DNA of 13,613 bases from assembly GCA_020431945.1 (NCBI GenBank), contig JAGQHH010000117.1, forward strand, positions 1 through 13,613, written 5' to 3'. Positions 12,950 through 13,613 of this stretch are shown here, piece by piece. Both the position numbers and the translations under genes were made by a program. Position 1 is the first letter of the stretch; each line of letters starts with the position of its first letter. The DNA comes from Cyanobacteria bacterium HKST-UBA02. GTDB lineage: Bacteria; Cyanobacteriota; Vampirovibrionia; Obscuribacterales; Obscuribacteraceae. The notes below the pieces were generated by a model, which did no database searches, had not been told where the DNA came from, and saw only the letters and a list, made by a program, of their open reading frames with translations.

Positions 12950-13613
12950 TCATAAGGCTACAGCCTGATTTAAGGCGAGCTCGGCATCGTCGTCTGATTG
13001 AAGACCGTATATGTGAGCCAGCGCATCTTCCAGGCTTCTACCGGCATAACGCTTTCTCAGCGAATCCACGGTCTCGTCGAGCACCAGACGTCCGTGGTTG
13101 ATGATCATCACTCGCTCGGCGACACTTTCGATGTCTCCGGTATCGTGGCTGGTGAGAAAGACCGTCAGCCCCTCTCTTCTATTCCAGTCTCTGATCAGCT
13201 CCCGGAGTTGCTGTCTGGCATGGATATCCAGTCCGATGGTGGGCTCATCGAGCAGGATGAGCCTGGGACCGTGGAGCAGGCTGGCTGCCACTTCGGCCCT
13301 CATTCTCTGACCGAGAGACAGACGTCTCACTGGTATGTCGAGAAAAGGTCCGAGATCGAATCTATCCACGAGCTCGGCACGCCTTCTTCGATAATCGAAT
13401 TTATCGAGATTGTAGATCTTGGCGAGAAGATCGAAGGTGTCGCCGGCAGGCAAGTGATACCAGAGCTGTGAGCGCTGACCGAAAACGGCTCCTATATGAA
13501 ATGCCATTTTCGATCTGTCCTTCCAGGGCGTGTAGCCCAGCACTCTGGCTTCGCCCGAGGTGGGCGTCAGGATGCCGGTGAGCATGCGGATGGTGGTGGA
13601 CTTGCCGGCGCCG
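12950..13613 (-). CDS. ABC-2 type transporter ATPase (COG4586-like), 5' end cut by window edge
   Basis: The ATPase subunit for the two permeases that follow. The visible frame runs to the right edge without a stop and begins inside the Walker A motif (GAGKSTTIRMLTG). It continues with a Q-loop in VFGQRSQLWYHLPAGDTF, a phrase characteristic of COG4586 ATPases, then signature LSLGQRMRAEVAASLL, Walker B LILLDEPTIGLD and the switch His in LTSHDTGDIE. A short accessory tail follows (ETVDSLRKRYAGRSLEDALAHIYG) and the protein ends soon after, shorter at the C-terminus than many relatives. The ATG at 13583-13585 is internal to the P-loop and cannot be the real start, so the missing N-terminus lies to the right of the window. 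The gene is followed after 21 bp by the first permease gene. The transported substrate cannot be inferred. Confidence 0.94.
   Translation of the reverse strand, partial: GAGKSTTIRMLTGILTPTSGEARVLGYTPWKDRSKMAFHIGAVFGQRSQLWYHLPAGDTFDLLAKIYNLDKFDYRRRRAELVDRFDLGPFLDIPVRRLSLGQRMRAEVAASLLHGPRLILLDEPTIGLDIHARQQLRELIRDWNRREGLTVFLTSHDTGDIESVAERVMIINHGRLVLDETVDSLRKRYAGRSLEDALAHIYGLQSDDDAELALNQAVAL

Noticed and set aside
13232..13260. Long identical stretch shared by the left edge (about 7-27) and this region
   Set aside because: Both encode the Walker B motif LLDEPT of ABC ATPases on the minus strand. It is protein conservation with similar codon choice, not a mobile repeat.
1..13613. Reassignment of TGA to a sense codon in this organism
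   Set aside because: Several intact genes here end in TGA (TPR, secreted protein, HigA, SIMPL, ABC-2 ATPase), and only one gene has an internal TGA.

Overview
This 13.6 kb window is bacterial and gene-dense, with long stretches of roughly 58-65% GC by eye. It uses the standard code: several genes end in TGA and TGG is the tryptophan codon. Nothing in it fixes the organism. Secreted proteins with Sec signal peptides, an MBOAT/SGNH O-acylation pair, a TPR protein and ABC-2 transporter genes would suit a Gram-negative lineage such as a non-photosynthetic cyanobacterial relative (Vampirovibrionia/Obscuribacterales), but that is a low-confidence guess.

Layout, left to right. (1) Positions 1-1481, minus strand: most of an ABC-F ATPase (ribosome-associated, two nucleotide-binding domains), running off the left edge. 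(2) Positions 1756-3087, plus strand: a secreted TPR protein, divergent from the ABC-F gene. (3) Positions 6648 down to 3068, minus strand: a compact operon of a membrane-anchored SGNH-type protein, an MBOAT acyltransferase of the AlgI/PatA type and an unrecognised secreted protein. The first two probably O-acetylate a cell-surface or exported polysaccharide. The last gene overlaps the TPR gene tail to tail by 20 bp. (4) Positions 6876-8702, plus strand: a type I ABC exporter (fused membrane and ATPase domains) with an 18-bp perfect palindrome over its alternative start codon. (5) Positions 8799-9949: a small accessory segment of lower GC, holding a HigA-like antitoxin without a visible toxin and, facing it, a HEAT-like protein with two CxxC pairs. 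(6) Positions 10028-10810, minus strand: a periplasmic SIMPL-domain (DUF541) protein. (7) Positions 10883-11266, plus strand: a small gene interrupted by one in-frame TGA at codon 73. (8) Positions 13613 down to 11329, minus strand: an ABC-2 operon of an ATPase (cut by the right edge) and two permeases.

The most interesting item is the small gene at 10883-11266. After the TGA the frame stays open for 54 good codons to a TAA. Immediately downstream of the TGA is a stem-loop whose four-base loop is GGTC, starting 18 nt after the TGA, with a second outer stem. This is the geometry of a bacterial SECIS element, close to that of E. coli fdhF. The gene is therefore a candidate selenoprotein of an unrecognised small family that a standard gene caller would cut at 72 residues. 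A recent nonsense mutation is the main alternative. A strong hairpin terminator at 11295-11327 closes this gene and the opposing ABC-2 operon.
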